This document shows, piece by piece, positions 9,777-18,664 of a stretch of DNA of 64,000 nt (positions are counted from its first letter, which is position 1; the number at the start of each line of letters is the position of its first letter). Origin of the DNA: Parendozoicomonas sp. Alg238-R29. GTDB taxonomy: Bacteria > Pseudomonadota > Gammaproteobacteria > Pseudomonadales > Endozoicomonadaceae. The stretch spans positions 1 to 64,000 of the forward strand of contig NZ_CAMZOG010000001.1 in assembly GCF_947331445.1 (NCBI RefSeq). The letters are read 5' to 3'. The position numbers were made by a program, and so were the translations under genes. The notes under the pieces are model-generated. The model had not been told where the DNA came from, searched no databases, and saw only the letters and a program-made list of their open reading frames with translations.

Positions 9777-10604
9777 ATGGCAGCTTTTGGGAAAGACGTC
9801 AGCAGTCTTCTCCAGACTATGACCGATCAATACGGCTATGATTTCAGCGGTTATGCTCCGGCCTCACTGAGTCGGCGTATTCAGCGTCATATGCTGGAGT
9901 CTGGCGTCAATGATGTGCAGAGTCTGCAGCAGAAAATAAGCGGTGATGAACAGGCTTTTGCAGATCTGCTGCGCAGCTTATCTGTTCCTGTGACGGAAAT
10001 GTTTCGTGACCCACTATTTTTTAAATACCTCCGGGACATAATGATTCCCTGGCTGGCGACATTTCCCTTTGTTCGAATATGGCATGCGGGTTGTGCAACA
10101 GGGGAAGAAGCCTGGTCCATGGCTGTTTTACTGGATCAGGCGAAACTGTTAGACAGGTGTCAGATTTATGCAACGGATTACAACGAAGAAGCTTTAAATA
10201 TCGCTCGCAGGGGAATTTATAAATCTTCGTTGATGAAGGTCTGGCAACGAAATTATGAAGAAAGTGATGGGCCGAGTGTTTTATCAGATTATTGTTTGCA
10301 GCGATACGATTCATTGCGAATGGATAGACACCTTCAAAAGAATATTACCTTTGCGAATCATAACCTTGTCACGGACCAGTCGTTCGGTGAAATGCATTTG
10401 ATCCTTTGCCGTAATGTCCTGATCTATTTCAGCCGGGAATTGCAGGACAGAGTGTTAACACTTTTTCGAGATAGTCTTGTCCCAGGAGGGGCTCTGTGTC
10501 TGGGGCCAAGGGAAACCCTGCGCTTTGCTTCAGTTTATGACTGCTTTGAACCATTGGAAACTGAGTGGAAAGTTTATCGCCTTAAAAAGGACTTATCAGA
10601 ATGA
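9777..10604 (+). CDS. cheR: CheR-type protein-glutamate methyltransferase
   Basis: A 275-residue protein with a small helical N-terminal domain followed by a Rossmann methyltransferase fold. The SAM-binding motif HAGCATGEEAW lies at about 102 and CRNVLIYF at about 211, both typical of CheR. CheR methylates glutamates on chemoreceptor signalling helices using S-adenosylmethionine. It starts 2 bases after the hybrid kinase and overlaps cheB by 4 bases (ATGA), so the three are translationally coupled. No chemoreceptor, CheA or CheW lies nearby. The substrate may therefore be the neighbouring kinase or its coiled coil, rather than a motility receptor. That link is inferred from gene order only. 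Confidence 0.92.
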   Translation: MAAFGKDVSSLLQTMTDQYGYDFSGYAPASLSRRIQRHMLESGVNDVQSLQQKISGDEQAFADLLRSLSVPVTEMFRDPLFFKYLRDIMIPWLATFPFVRIWHAGCATGEEAWSMAVLLDQAKLLDRCQIYATDYNEEALNIARRGIYKSSLMKVWQRNYEESDGPSVLSDYCLQRYDSLRMDRHLQKNITFANHNLVTDQSFGEMHLILCRNVLIYFSRELQDRVLTLFRDSLVPGGALCLGPRETLRFASVYDCFEPLETEWKVYRLKKDLSE

Positions 10605-11161
10605 AGGTGATTGTTATAGGAGCTTCGGCCGGAGGCAGCAAAGCACTTGCAGAATTGCTCGGCTACTTACCTGCTTCCTTCCCACTGCCCGTGGTTGTGG
10701 TGAAGCACCACAAACCGGGAGCGGCTAATGACATGGCTAGTTGGCTGGATTGTCGAATTGCACTGGATGCGCACTTTGCAGAGGACAAAGAAAAGGTGAA
10801 GCCTGGCACCGTTATCGTTGCCCCACCGGATTATCATCTTTTGGTGGATCAGGATGGTTCGGTTGAGCTATCCCTTGATGAACCGGTGATCTATTCACGC
10901 CCTTCTCTTGATGTGCTGTTTGAAACAGCAGCAGAAGCGTTTGGTGATCAAGCGATAGGCGTCGTATTAACCGGAGCCAGTCGTGACGGTGCTAACGGTT
11001 CTGAAACGATAAGAAAAGCCGGTGGGCAGGTTTTTGTACAGAATCCGGAAACAGCGGAAGTTTCTGTTATGCCAAAGGCGGCACTAGGAAAAAGTGATCT
11101 TAGCAATGCGATGGAGTTGGATTGCCTCGCAACAAAATTATTGGGATTAGCCAATGAGTGA
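10601..11161 (+). CDS. cheB: CheB-type methylesterase catalytic domain, without receiver domain
   Basis: A 186-residue stand-alone CheB esterase domain. The catalytic Ser9 (IGASAGG), His36 (VVKHHKP) and Asp129 (GASRDGANG) fit the known Ser-His-Asp triad. Classical CheB carries an N-terminal receiver that gates activity; this one has none, so it may be constitutive or controlled by partner binding. It would remove methyl groups placed by the adjacent CheR. It overlaps cheR by 4 bases and the downstream response regulator by 8, which supports one transcript and coordinated dosage. Confidence 0.92.
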   Translation: MKVIVIGASAGGSKALAELLGYLPASFPLPVVVVKHHKPGAANDMASWLDCRIALDAHFAEDKEKVKPGTVIVAPPDYHLLVDQDGSVELSLDEPVIYSRPSLDVLFETAAEAFGDQAIGVVLTGASRDGANGSETIRKAGGQVFVQNPETAEVSVMPKAALGKSDLSNAMELDCLATKLLGLANE

Positions 11162-13298
11162 CAAGGACGTATTGCCAAAAGTTTTGGTTGTGGATGATAT
11201 GCCGGAAAACCTTCTGGCTATGGGAAAACTGCTCAAACCCCTGAATATTGAGGTGGTGAAAGCAAGTTCCGGCGAAGAGGCTCTGGCCCAGGTTCTGCGG
11301 AACCGGTTTGCCGTGATTCTGCTCGATGTTCAGATGCCGGTTATGGATGGATTTGAAACTGCCCAGTTAATGAGGGCGAATAAGGCCACGGCTGCCATTC
11401 CCATTATTTTTGTAACTGCAATCAGTAAAGAAGAACGTCATGTCACCATGGGCTATGAATCTGGAGCAGTGGATTATCTTTATAAACCGGTGAATCCGGA
11501 TATTTTGCTGGGCAAAGTCAAAGTGTTTCTGCAGTTGGAAGAACAAAGACTTGAGATGGAAGCTTTGACCGACAATCTGCGTGATTTAAGCGAGAAAAAC
11601 CAGTTGTTATTAGACAGTGCCGGCGAAGGGATTATTGGTGTAGGCCCAGAAGGCGCTGTGGATTTTGCCAACCCGGCAGCCAGAGAGCTTCTGGATGTGA
11701 ATGAAGATGAGCTGAAAAATAAGCCTGTATTTCCCTGGTTCTACGATCCCGGTGTTGAAGAGTTTATAAAAAGCTGGGAAAAAGATTCTGCCTCTGAGCC
11801 AGTTTATCGCCAGACTAGCCGTATGAAGCGGCTAGCCGGAGACAGCAAGCCAGTAGAATTTAACCTTTCCCCTATGCACGATAAGAAAGGTGAAATAACT
11901 GGTGGGGTTCTGGTTTTTCACGACATAACAGAACGTGTACAGCTGGAGGAACATCTGACCAGGATGGCCAAGTACGACAACCTTACCGGGTTGGCAAACC
12001 GCACGCTGTTTATGGAGTTTCTTAATGCCTCTCTGGCTCGTAGTGAAAGGCGAGGAAGAGGTACTGCGGTTATGTTTCTCGATCTGGATCACTTCAAACA
12101 AATAAACGATACCTTGGGGCATGATGTAGGTGACGATCTGCTTGCCAGTGTGGCGGGACGTTTGCAGGAGTGTGTCAGGGATGGAGATATGATTGCCCGC
12201 CTTGGTGGTGATGAATTTGCCATTGTTCTGGATGATGTTGCCCGCCCTGATGATGTGAAGATGGTGGCGGAAAAAATTGTAGAATCTATCTGTAAACCCC
12301 ACCAGATTGCTGGCCGTGAAATTCATGCCAGCACCAGTGTTGGAGTTGCGACATGGCCGGAGTGCGGTAGGGAAGCCAATGAACTCATTAAGGCCGCTGA
12401 CACTGCCATGTATGTGACTAAAAAAGCGGGTCGCAAAGGATACCGATTCTTCACCGCAGATATGCAGGCTGAAGGCCAGCGCCGAGTTAAGCAAGAGCAT
12501 GCTCTTAAAGATGCTATACGGAATGGCAGTTTTGGGCTGGTTTACCAGCCGATGATTTCTCTGGAAACCGGAGCGGTTGCTGGCTACGCATCTCAGTTGC
12601 GCTGGGAGTATGAAGGCAAGCTTCTGGTGCCTGAAGAATTCTTGCCAACGGTGGAGTCTTTGCGGCTTATGAACCCTCTGGGGCTGTGGACTCTGGAGAA
12701 TGTTTGCCGGGAGGCTCAAAGCTGGAGAGGAACTGACGGATCAAGGAATGATGTGTTCTTTGCAGTTAACCTTGCGTTAAGCCAATGCAGGGACGCCGAT
12801 GTTCAGCAAATGGTAGAAAAGGCGATGGCGCAGCATGGTATTGTTCCTGCGCAGCTGGAGCTGGAAGTTTCAGAACGAATTGTCAGTGATGTACCGGGTA
12901 AGCTCATAACATCATTAAACGCTTTGAGAGAGCAGGGTGTTCATGTTGCGTTGGATAATTTTGGTAGTGGTCTGTCGGCATTGAATTACCTGCGTAAGCT
13001 GCCGGTGGATGTTGTGAAAGTTGACCAGCTTTATATCCGCGAAATAGGCAGGGATTCTCGCGTGGAAGGTATTCTCAAGGCTATAACCTGTCTTGCCCAT
13101 GATATGGGGATTCGGGTTGTGGCTGAGGGGGTAGAGTCATCCGAACAGCTGGAGTTTTTGAAAGATCTTGGTTACGACCGTGCTCAGGGTATGTTGATGG
13201 GCAGGCCGGAAAGTATTACCAGAATAGATCATGAAGCTTTTGAACTGCCTGTCACCTCCGGCAGTAAGGTAAACTCCCCAGAAAACCGGCCACATTAA
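11154..13298 (+). CDS. Response regulator with PAS, active-type GGDEF and degenerate EAL domains
   Basis: A 714-residue cytoplasmic protein: receiver (about 8-125, phospho-acceptor Asp58 in LLDVQMP), PAS (about 145-255), GGDEF (about 270-430) and EAL (about 455-700). The GGDEF signature is intact at 351-355 and an RxxD inhibitory site (RDGD) lies five residues before it, so c-di-GMP synthesis with product inhibition is expected. In the EAL domain the signature Glu is replaced (A479-S480-Q481 in place of EAL) and the metal-binding DD pair reads D-N (N602), although other family residues (VNLA, ELEVSE, AEGVE) remain. Phosphodiesterase activity is therefore unlikely. The protein is the probable output of the upstream hybrid kinase/CheR/CheB operon. 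It overlaps cheB by 8 bases. Confidence 0.9.
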   Translation: MSDKDVLPKVLVVDDMPENLLAMGKLLKPLNIEVVKASSGEEALAQVLRNRFAVILLDVQMPVMDGFETAQLMRANKATAAIPIIFVTAISKEERHVTMGYESGAVDYLYKPVNPDILLGKVKVFLQLEEQRLEMEALTDNLRDLSEKNQLLLDSAGEGIIGVGPEGAVDFANPAARELLDVNEDELKNKPVFPWFYDPGVEEFIKSWEKDSASEPVYRQTSRMKRLAGDSKPVEFNLSPMHDKKGEITGGVLVFHDITERVQLEEHLTRMAKYDNLTGLANRTLFMEFLNASLARSERRGRGTAVMFLDLDHFKQINDTLGHDVGDDLLASVAGRLQECVRDGDMIARLGGDEFAIVLDDVARPDDVKMVAEKIVESICKPHQIAGREIHASTSVGVATWPECGREANELIKAADTAMYVTKKAGRKGYRFFTADMQAEGQRRVKQEHALKDAIRNGSFGLVYQPMISLETGAVAGYASQLRWEYEGKLLVPEEFLPTVESLRLMNPLGLWTLENVCREAQSWRGTDGSRNDVFFAVNLALSQCRDADVQQMVEKAMAQHGIVPAQLELEVSERIVSDVPGKLITSLNALREQGVHVALDNFGSGLSALNYLRKLPVDVVKVDQLYIREIGRDSRVEGILKAITCLAHDMGIRVVAEGVESSEQLEFLKDLGYDRAQGMLMGRPESITRIDHEAFELPVTSGSKVNSPENRPH

Positions 13299-14619
13299 GC
13301 ATTACCTTACAGGAGTCACTTTCCTGTAGCATGTGGCTTAGGTCAATTTCTACCGAAGCAATCAGCGTTATCCTGAAAGCATAACGCGAACTGGCTGGGG
13401 GTATGTTATGCAACTGCAGTTGTTCTTACCCACGCTCATATAGACCATAGTGGTTACCTGCCTGCTTTGGTTCGTCAGGGCTTTGAAGGTCCGGTTTATT
13501 GCAGTGAAGGAACCTATGATTTGTGCAAGGTGCTACTGCCTGATGCTGGGTTTTTGCAGGAAGAAGATGCCCGCTACGCAAACAAAAAAGGTTATTCCAA
13601 ACATAAACCAGCACTGCCGCTTTACACTGAGGCGGATGCTCGTAAGTCTTTAAAACTGTTCCAACCCAAAAGTTTTGATAAACAGCATGAGTTGCCTGGT
13701 GGTTTAACCATGCGCTTTCGCAGGGCTGGCCATATTCTTGGTGCCAGCACTGTGGAGTTATTCAACGGTAAACATGTTCTGGCATTCAGTGGTGATCTGG
13801 GGCGTATGAATGACCCGATTATGTATCCTCCTGAACCTTTGCCCAGAGCAGATTGGTTGGTTCTCGAATCCACCTATGGCAATCGCCTACATGCCGATGT
13901 TGACCCATTGCCTGAGCTTGAACAAATCATTAAAAAACTACACAGCAGGGCGGCACTGTTCTAATTCCCGCTTTTGCCGTGGGGCGGGCTCAGCTGGTTT
14001 TGCATCTGATTCAACAGTTGAAAGACAGTGGTCGTATCGCTGGTAATATTCCGGTTTACCTCAACAGCCCCATGGCTATCAGCGCGACAGAGTTATTCTT
14101 CAAATACCCTGAGAAACACAAGTTGACCAGGGAAGACTGTGAGCGTATTGATGCCAACACTCGTTATATTCGTGCGGTGGAAGACTCCATTGCACTGAAT
14201 CGCAGTAGCTACCCATCCATCATTATTTCTGCTAGTGGTATGGCCAGTGGTGGGCGAGTGGTTCATCACCTTAATGCAATGGCTTCAACCACCGTAACAG
14301 CATCGTGTTCATGGGGTTCCAGGCTCCAGGGACACGGGGTGAAAAGCTGGTGAGTGGAACCGAAACGATACGTATCTTTGGCCGGGACGTGCCGGTAAAG
14401 GCAAAGGTTTATCGGATAGAAAACCTTTCTGTCCACGGTGATTATGAAGATATTCTGTCGTGGTTGGGTGGAATTCGCCAACCGCCAAAGCAGGTGCTTA
14501 TTAACCATGGCAGTCCCGAGTCTTCACAAGCTTTGGCTGAGCATATTCGCGAACGCTATGGTTGGCAGGTTGACATTGCAGAAATGGACAGCCCCGTAGT
14601 TATTCCTGATCCGCAGTAA
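13299..14619 (+). pseudogene. Broken MBL-fold/beta-CASP metallohydrolase (RNase J/CPSF-like exonuclease)
   Basis: Conceptual translation in three frames gives one recognisable metallo-beta-lactamase/beta-CASP RNA-processing protein. Frame 0 carries VACGLGQ (compare VDCGLFQ) from about 13335, an in-frame TGA at 13374, then the metal motif THAHIDHSG at 13428 and on through LESTYGN. A 1-base deletion near 13950 shifts the frame to PAFAVGRAQ and SASGMASGGRV. A second 1-base deletion near 14286 shifts it again to FMGFQAPGTRG and INHGSPESS at the C-terminus. The start codon and first residues are missing, because the remnant begins directly after the preceding stop codon. Such enzymes normally have about 450 residues and cut or trim RNA using two zinc ions. 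Three independent lesions make a sequencing artefact less likely, but read-level checking would settle it. Confidence 0.85.
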
Positions 14620-14723
14620 TTTGATAGATATCAAAAGGCTTGGAGCACATTGACTATATTGTGTGTGCTCTGAGCCTCTTCTCAGAATTTCCCTAATAGA
14701 TAAATAAGACCCGGAGACGAGTC

Positions 14724-15485
14724 ATGCCTACGGCGTCGGCCAGAGATATTGCCAGATTACTGGTGGATATCGGTGTTCTGTTGCTGCGATCAGGAGCCCA
14801 TACTGAACGAACAATCCGCAACCTCAAAAGGTTTGCCTCTGCGTTTGGCTATGAGCCCGATATTTTCATTGCCTTCTCAGGCCTTACCCTCACTGTGCAT
14901 GGGCCGGAACAATCCACAACCTTATTTGGTCGTGTTGCTGTGCACGGTGTACGACTCTCTGTCGTTGCGGCGGTCAGTCAGTTGAGCTGGAGAGTCGCTG
15001 AGGAAGGGCTGACGATTGCAGACATTCGTAAAGAGTTGAAAGAGATTAATGAGCTTCCTCACTTTCCCCGATGGATAACTCTTTTAATGATTGGTTGTGG
15101 CTGCGGTGCTCTTGCCCGAATTATGGGAGCGGAATGGCCAGTGGTATCTGTCACTGTACTTGCGTCCAGTTTGGCATTATTTGTGCGCATGAAAATGACG
15201 GAATGGCGCTTTAATACTTTCCTTGTCATTGTGTCCTCAGCCGCCGTCGCCAGTATTGTTGGTGGAATGGCGACCCATTTTCATATGGGGACAACAAGCG
15301 GCCTTGCTATGGCAGCTTCTGTACTGTTTTTGATTCCTGGAGTGCCACTTATTAACGGGGTTGTGGATCTGATTAACGGCTACATGAGTATAGGGATTGC
15401 CCGATCAGCGATGGGAGCTGCTATCGCATTCTCTCTTGCCAGTGGCATGCTTGTGGGAATGCAGATCGCAGGAGTTTCCCTATGA
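14724..15485 (+). CDS. Threonine/serine exporter family protein, N-terminal type (ThrE/DUF1212)
   Basis: A 253-residue inner membrane protein. The N-terminal soluble part contains LLLRSGAHTERTIRN, typical of the ThrE N-terminal family, followed by about five hydrophobic segments including VLFLIPGVPLINGVVDL. In ThrE exporters this half and a smaller C-terminal half together export threonine and serine by proton exchange. Here the two halves are separate genes overlapping by 4 bases (ATGA at 15482), as in many proteobacteria. A GGAG ribosome site lies before the ATG. The substrate is inferred from family only. Confidence 0.85.
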   Translation: MPTASARDIARLLVDIGVLLLRSGAHTERTIRNLKRFASAFGYEPDIFIAFSGLTLTVHGPEQSTTLFGRVAVHGVRLSVVAAVSQLSWRVAEEGLTIADIRKELKEINELPHFPRWITLLMIGCGCGALARIMGAEWPVVSVTVLASSLALFVRMKMTEWRFNTFLVIVSSAAVASIVGGMATHFHMGTTSGLAMAASVLFLIPGVPLINGVVDLINGYMSIGIARSAMGAAIAFSLASGMLVGMQIAGVSL

Positions 15486-16012
15486 AAGACTGGTTGATCT
15501 GGATATCTTCATTTGCTGAACCCGCCGCCTTGGCGGCGGTCACAGCCTCTGCCTTCGCTGTGTTGTTTAGCGTTCCCGTTAGAACACTTTTCCCTGCAGC
15601 TCTTTTGGGAGCGTTGGGTGTCACGGTGAAATTTTCATTGATAGCCTTAGGCTGGAGTGTGATTGAAGGAACCTTTGTTGCTTCCATGGGAGTAGGGCTT
15701 TGTGGCATGTGGCTGGCTTGGCGATACCATGCTCCGACGGTTGTTTTCTCACTGCCTGCTGTTATTCCCATGGTGCCCGGAGTTTATGCCTACAGAACTA
15801 TGATGGGTGTGCTGGAGTTCACCCGTGTTGGGGGAATTGATCAACCGTTGCTTATCAGCATTATCAGTAATGGTTTGATGACGGCTTTCCTGTTTCTGTG
15901 TTTAGCTATTGGTGTCGCCCTGCCAAATATTCTCTTGCGGGGACGCAGTGTGCGGGATGTGTGCGTCCTGTACAAAAGAGATAAGAAATATAAACAACAA
16001 AAAGAAAACTAA
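15482..16012 (+). CDS. Threonine/serine exporter family protein, C-terminal type (DUF3815)
   Basis: A 176-residue protein with about five membrane helices and the signature LPAVIPMVPGVYAYRTM, which is typical of the small partner of split ThrE exporters. It overlaps the larger partner by 4 bases and would form the same transport complex. The C-terminus is lysine-rich and cytoplasmic. Function is assigned from the family and the pairing. Confidence 0.85.
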   Translation: MKDWLIWISSFAEPAALAAVTASAFAVLFSVPVRTLFPAALLGALGVTVKFSLIALGWSVIEGTFVASMGVGLCGMWLAWRYHAPTVVFSLPAVIPMVPGVYAYRTMMGVLEFTRVGGIDQPLLISIISNGLMTAFLFLCLAIGVALPNILLRGRSVRDVCVLYKRDKKYKQQKEN

Positions 16013-16063
16013 AGGCTGAGAGCTACACTGTTCTTGGTTATGTGGGAGGCGCTGTAAGCTTTT

Positions 16064-16687
16064 ATGGGTTTCTATGACCGTTATATTCTGCCCGAATTAA
16101 TTAACTTTTCCTGTGGATTGCCTCAGATTTGTAAGCAGCGCAATCAGATAGTGCCTTTGGCCTCCGGGCGAGTGCTGGAAATTGGCTTTGGTTCTGGACT
16201 GAACCTTCCGTTCTATAACACTGAAAATGTTGAACGATTGTTTGCGCTGGAACCTTCTGAGGGAATGCGTAAGAAAAGTAGTCCGTTGCTGGAAAAATCG
16301 TTAATGGAATGTCAGTGGCTGGATCTGGAAGCGGAACAGGTTCCGCTGGAAGATAACAGTATTGATACCGTGGTTCTGACCTATACCCTTTGTACAATTC
16401 CAGGATGGCAGAATGCGCTCCAGCAGATGCGCAGAGTGCTAAAGCCTGATGGTGTATTGCTGTTTTCTGAACATGGCCTTGCTCCCGACGAAGCTGTAAG
16501 GAAGTGGCAGGATCGCTTGAACCCTGTCTGGAACATTATTGCTGGTGGGTGCCATTTGAACAGGGATATTCCCCGTTTTCTTCGTGAGTCGGGTTTCGAT
16601 ATTCAGGACATTAACGAAGGGTATATGCCAAAGTCGCCACGCTTTGCATCTTATAATTACCGGGGCATTGCAAAGCAAAAAAAATAA
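16064..16687 (+). CDS. Class I SAM-dependent methyltransferase
   Basis: A 207-residue protein with the Methyltransf_11-type pattern: motif I LEIGFGSGLNLPFY (about residue 38), LEPSEGM, then the DTVVLTYTLCTI segment and LKPDGVLLFSEHG. This subgroup is often annotated as an UbiE/phosphatidylethanolamine methyltransferase-like enzyme, but the substrate cannot be told from sequence. A GGGAGG ribosome site lies 13 bases upstream, which is rather far. It converges on mgsA, with a terminator hairpin between them. Confidence 0.8.
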   Translation: MGFYDRYILPELINFSCGLPQICKQRNQIVPLASGRVLEIGFGSGLNLPFYNTENVERLFALEPSEGMRKKSSPLLEKSLMECQWLDLEAEQVPLEDNSIDTVVLTYTLCTIPGWQNALQQMRRVLKPDGVLLFSEHGLAPDEAVRKWQDRLNPVWNIIAGGCHLNRDIPRFLRESGFDIQDINEGYMPKSPRFASYNYRGIAKQKK

Positions 16688-16715
16688 GAAGCAGAATTAA
16701 GGCTGGTGAGAAAAT

Positions 16716-16736
16716 GGAGCCAGTAAAACTGGCTCC
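16716..16736 (-). terminator. Terminator hairpin between the methyltransferase gene and mgsA
   Basis: A perfect 9-bp stem (GGAGCCAGT with ACTGGCTCC) has a 3-base loop. On the minus strand it is followed by ATTTT, so it mainly ends mgsA transcription; it may also slow transcripts from the plus strand. Confidence 0.7.
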
Positions 16737-16744
16737 ACAAAGTA

Positions 16745-17203
16745 TTAATTGGGGCGACCAGCCTTATAGGAATCGTAGTCGGGGGAGACACGCTCAAAGG
16801 CTGAATCAAACAGCGCAGAGGTGACCAGCAGGTCGGCAGATGCCTGGTTACAGGCAACAGGAATATTCCAGACTGCAGCCAAGCGAAGCAGGGCTTTGAT
16901 ATCCGGGTCGTGGGGTTGTGCTTCCAGAGGATCCCAGAAGAAAATCAGAGTATCGATCTTGCCTTCAGCAATCATGGAGCCAATCTGCTGATCACCTCCC
17001 AGTGGGCCGCTGATAAGCTTGTTGATATCCAGCCCCAGACGACTGTTGATCATGCTGCCGGTGGTGCCGGTGGCAAAGAGAGTGTGCTTTTCTATCTGGG
17101 CGCGGTGTTTGGCAACCCAGTCCAGAAGAGGTTGCTTCATATTGTCATGAGCTACCAGCGCGATGTTGCGGGTAGCGGGCATAGTGACTGTTTTGTATTC
17201 CAC
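16745..17203 (-). CDS. mgsA: Methylglyoxal synthase
   Basis: A 152-residue protein matching methylglyoxal synthase along its whole length. It turns dihydroxyacetone phosphate into methylglyoxal and phosphate, a bypass that relieves sugar-phosphate stress. Family residues are visible: the AHDNMK His, TGTTG phosphate-binding loop, GPLGGDQQ Asp, and the His-Asp pair in QPHDPDIKAL. It lies just downstream of the glutamate decarboxylase gene on the same strand, with 27 bases between them. A hairpin terminator follows its stop codon. Confidence 0.95.
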   Translation of the reverse strand: MEYKTVTMPATRNIALVAHDNMKQPLLDWVAKHRAQIEKHTLFATGTTGSMINSRLGLDINKLISGPLGGDQQIGSMIAEGKIDTLIFFWDPLEAQPHDPDIKALLRLAAVWNIPVACNQASADLLVTSALFDSAFERVSPDYDSYKAGRPN

Positions 17204-17230
17204 TTAGTGTCTCGTAATCGGTGTCTTGGC

Positions 17231-18625
17231 TCAGCAGTCGCTGTACGGTGACGGTAGAACGAAAGAGTTGATGCTGGCCTGACTGTTCTGGAGGCAGGTT
17301 TTCATGGCAATGGTAAAATCCCTGAAAAACTGCTCTGCAAGAGCCTTGGTAAAACTTTTTCTGATGACCATTCGCAGAACATGAATTTGATCAGCATCCG
17401 GGGGCAGGGAGTAAGCCGGAACAATCCACCCACACTTCCTCAGACTATCAGATATGGAGTAGGGGCTGTAGCGGGAATCCAGGAATGTGATGACGATATA
17501 AGGCATTGGGCTTTGTTCTGAAATCAGTCTTATAGCTCCAGTATTAACCAGTTTTCTTTCCAGGTTATGCTTGCTCTCCATAATGTCCTGTATGTTTGTT
17601 TTATAGCCGCTGAAACCAAGACGTAAAAACATATAGTACTGGGCATAGAGCATTGCGCTGTTGCGTGAGTAGGCAAAGCTATAGTTCTGCATGGTGTTGT
17701 TTAGAAAATTAATGTTGAACTGAAGCTTTTCAGCCGTTGTTTTGATGTCTCTAAAAATAACCGTGCCCAGGCCAGGGTAAACAAAACCATATTTGTGGTT
17801 GGATACACTGATTGAATGTACCTGTTCAAGGCGAAAATCCCATTTCAAATCCGGTTCTATAAATGGCAGAACAAAACCTCCCCCGGCAGCGTCTACATGG
17901 ATGGGAATATCCTTTCCGGTTTTCTTTTTATGTTCGACCAGAAGACTATTAATGCCGTCAATGTCGTCTATATGCCCTGTATAGGTTTTCCCGGCAACTA
18001 CTCCTACAGCCAGAGTGTTGGCATCAATAAGTGGCTTTACCGACTCAGGGTTTATGGTGAAGCAGGTATCTGTGATAGGAATAACCCGTAACTCTACATT
18101 GAAGAAGTCAGCAAATTTGCTCCAACAAGTGTGCACATCGGCGCCGCAGATAATATTCAGGTTGGCGCCAAGTTTGGGAGCCATTGCGTGATTTTCATGC
18201 CATCGCCACCTGTGCATTTGCAGAGCAAGAAAAATAGCTTCCGACGAACCTGCAGTGCATATCCCAGTGGGAGTGGCTGTGTCCGGGCAGTGAAACAGAT
18301 GTGCCTGCATTTGTATAAGGCGATTTTCAATAATTCTGGGGTAAGGGTTACAATTGCCATCAACAACATTCTGTTTGCAGCCTTCCAGTATTAACTGATC
18401 TGCATATGCATCCATATCATGGGTGAGCAGGGAGCCAAGGTTTCTTTCTGGGGGAACCGTTTTCAGCTCGCCAACTTCATGGTGAAAGAGCTTTAGAATG
18501 CTGTCGGAGTCCATTCCGCTTGCAGGCAGGTGACATGTTGCATCATCTTCCGGAAGCTTTTGTTCCTGCACTGCTGAAGCATGAGACTTATCAATAGTGA
18601 AGGGCACGGTTCGCTCCAAACACAA
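17231..18625 (-). CDS. gadB: Glutamate decarboxylase family PLP enzyme
   Basis: A 464-residue group II PLP decarboxylase that aligns end to end with GadB-type glutamate decarboxylases. Visible motifs are GICTAGSSEAIFLA (cofactor phosphate region), HVDAAGGGFV (Asp that contacts the PLP ring) and SNHKYG with the Schiff-base lysine. GAD converts glutamate to GABA, using up a proton, and serves acid resistance or GABA production. No GadC antiporter gene is nearby. A disabled paralogue lies just upstream on the same strand. Substrate preference within the family is inferred. Confidence 0.87.
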   Translation of the reverse strand: MCLERTVPFTIDKSHASAVQEQKLPEDDATCHLPASGMDSDSILKLFHHEVGELKTVPPERNLGSLLTHDMDAYADQLILEGCKQNVVDGNCNPYPRIIENRLIQMQAHLFHCPDTATPTGICTAGSSEAIFLALQMHRWRWHENHAMAPKLGANLNIICGADVHTCWSKFADFFNVELRVIPITDTCFTINPESVKPLIDANTLAVGVVAGKTYTGHIDDIDGINSLLVEHKKKTGKDIPIHVDAAGGGFVLPFIEPDLKWDFRLEQVHSISVSNHKYGFVYPGLGTVIFRDIKTTAEKLQFNINFLNNTMQNYSFAYSRNSAMLYAQYYMFLRLGFSGYKTNIQDIMESKHNLERKLVNTGAIRLISEQSPMPYIVITFLDSRYSPYSISDSLRKCGWIVPAYSLPPDADQIHVLRMVIRKSFTKALAEQFFRDFTIAMKTCLQNSQASINSFVLPSPYSDC

Positions 18626-18664
18626 AGGAATAACGAAGGGAGTTTAGTTGATGTTGCCCGGTCT

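Noticed and set aside
14643-14670. GAGCACA/TGTGCTC inverted repeat before the ThrE pair
   Set aside because: A 7-bp repeat with a 14-base spacer and no other support; could be chance.
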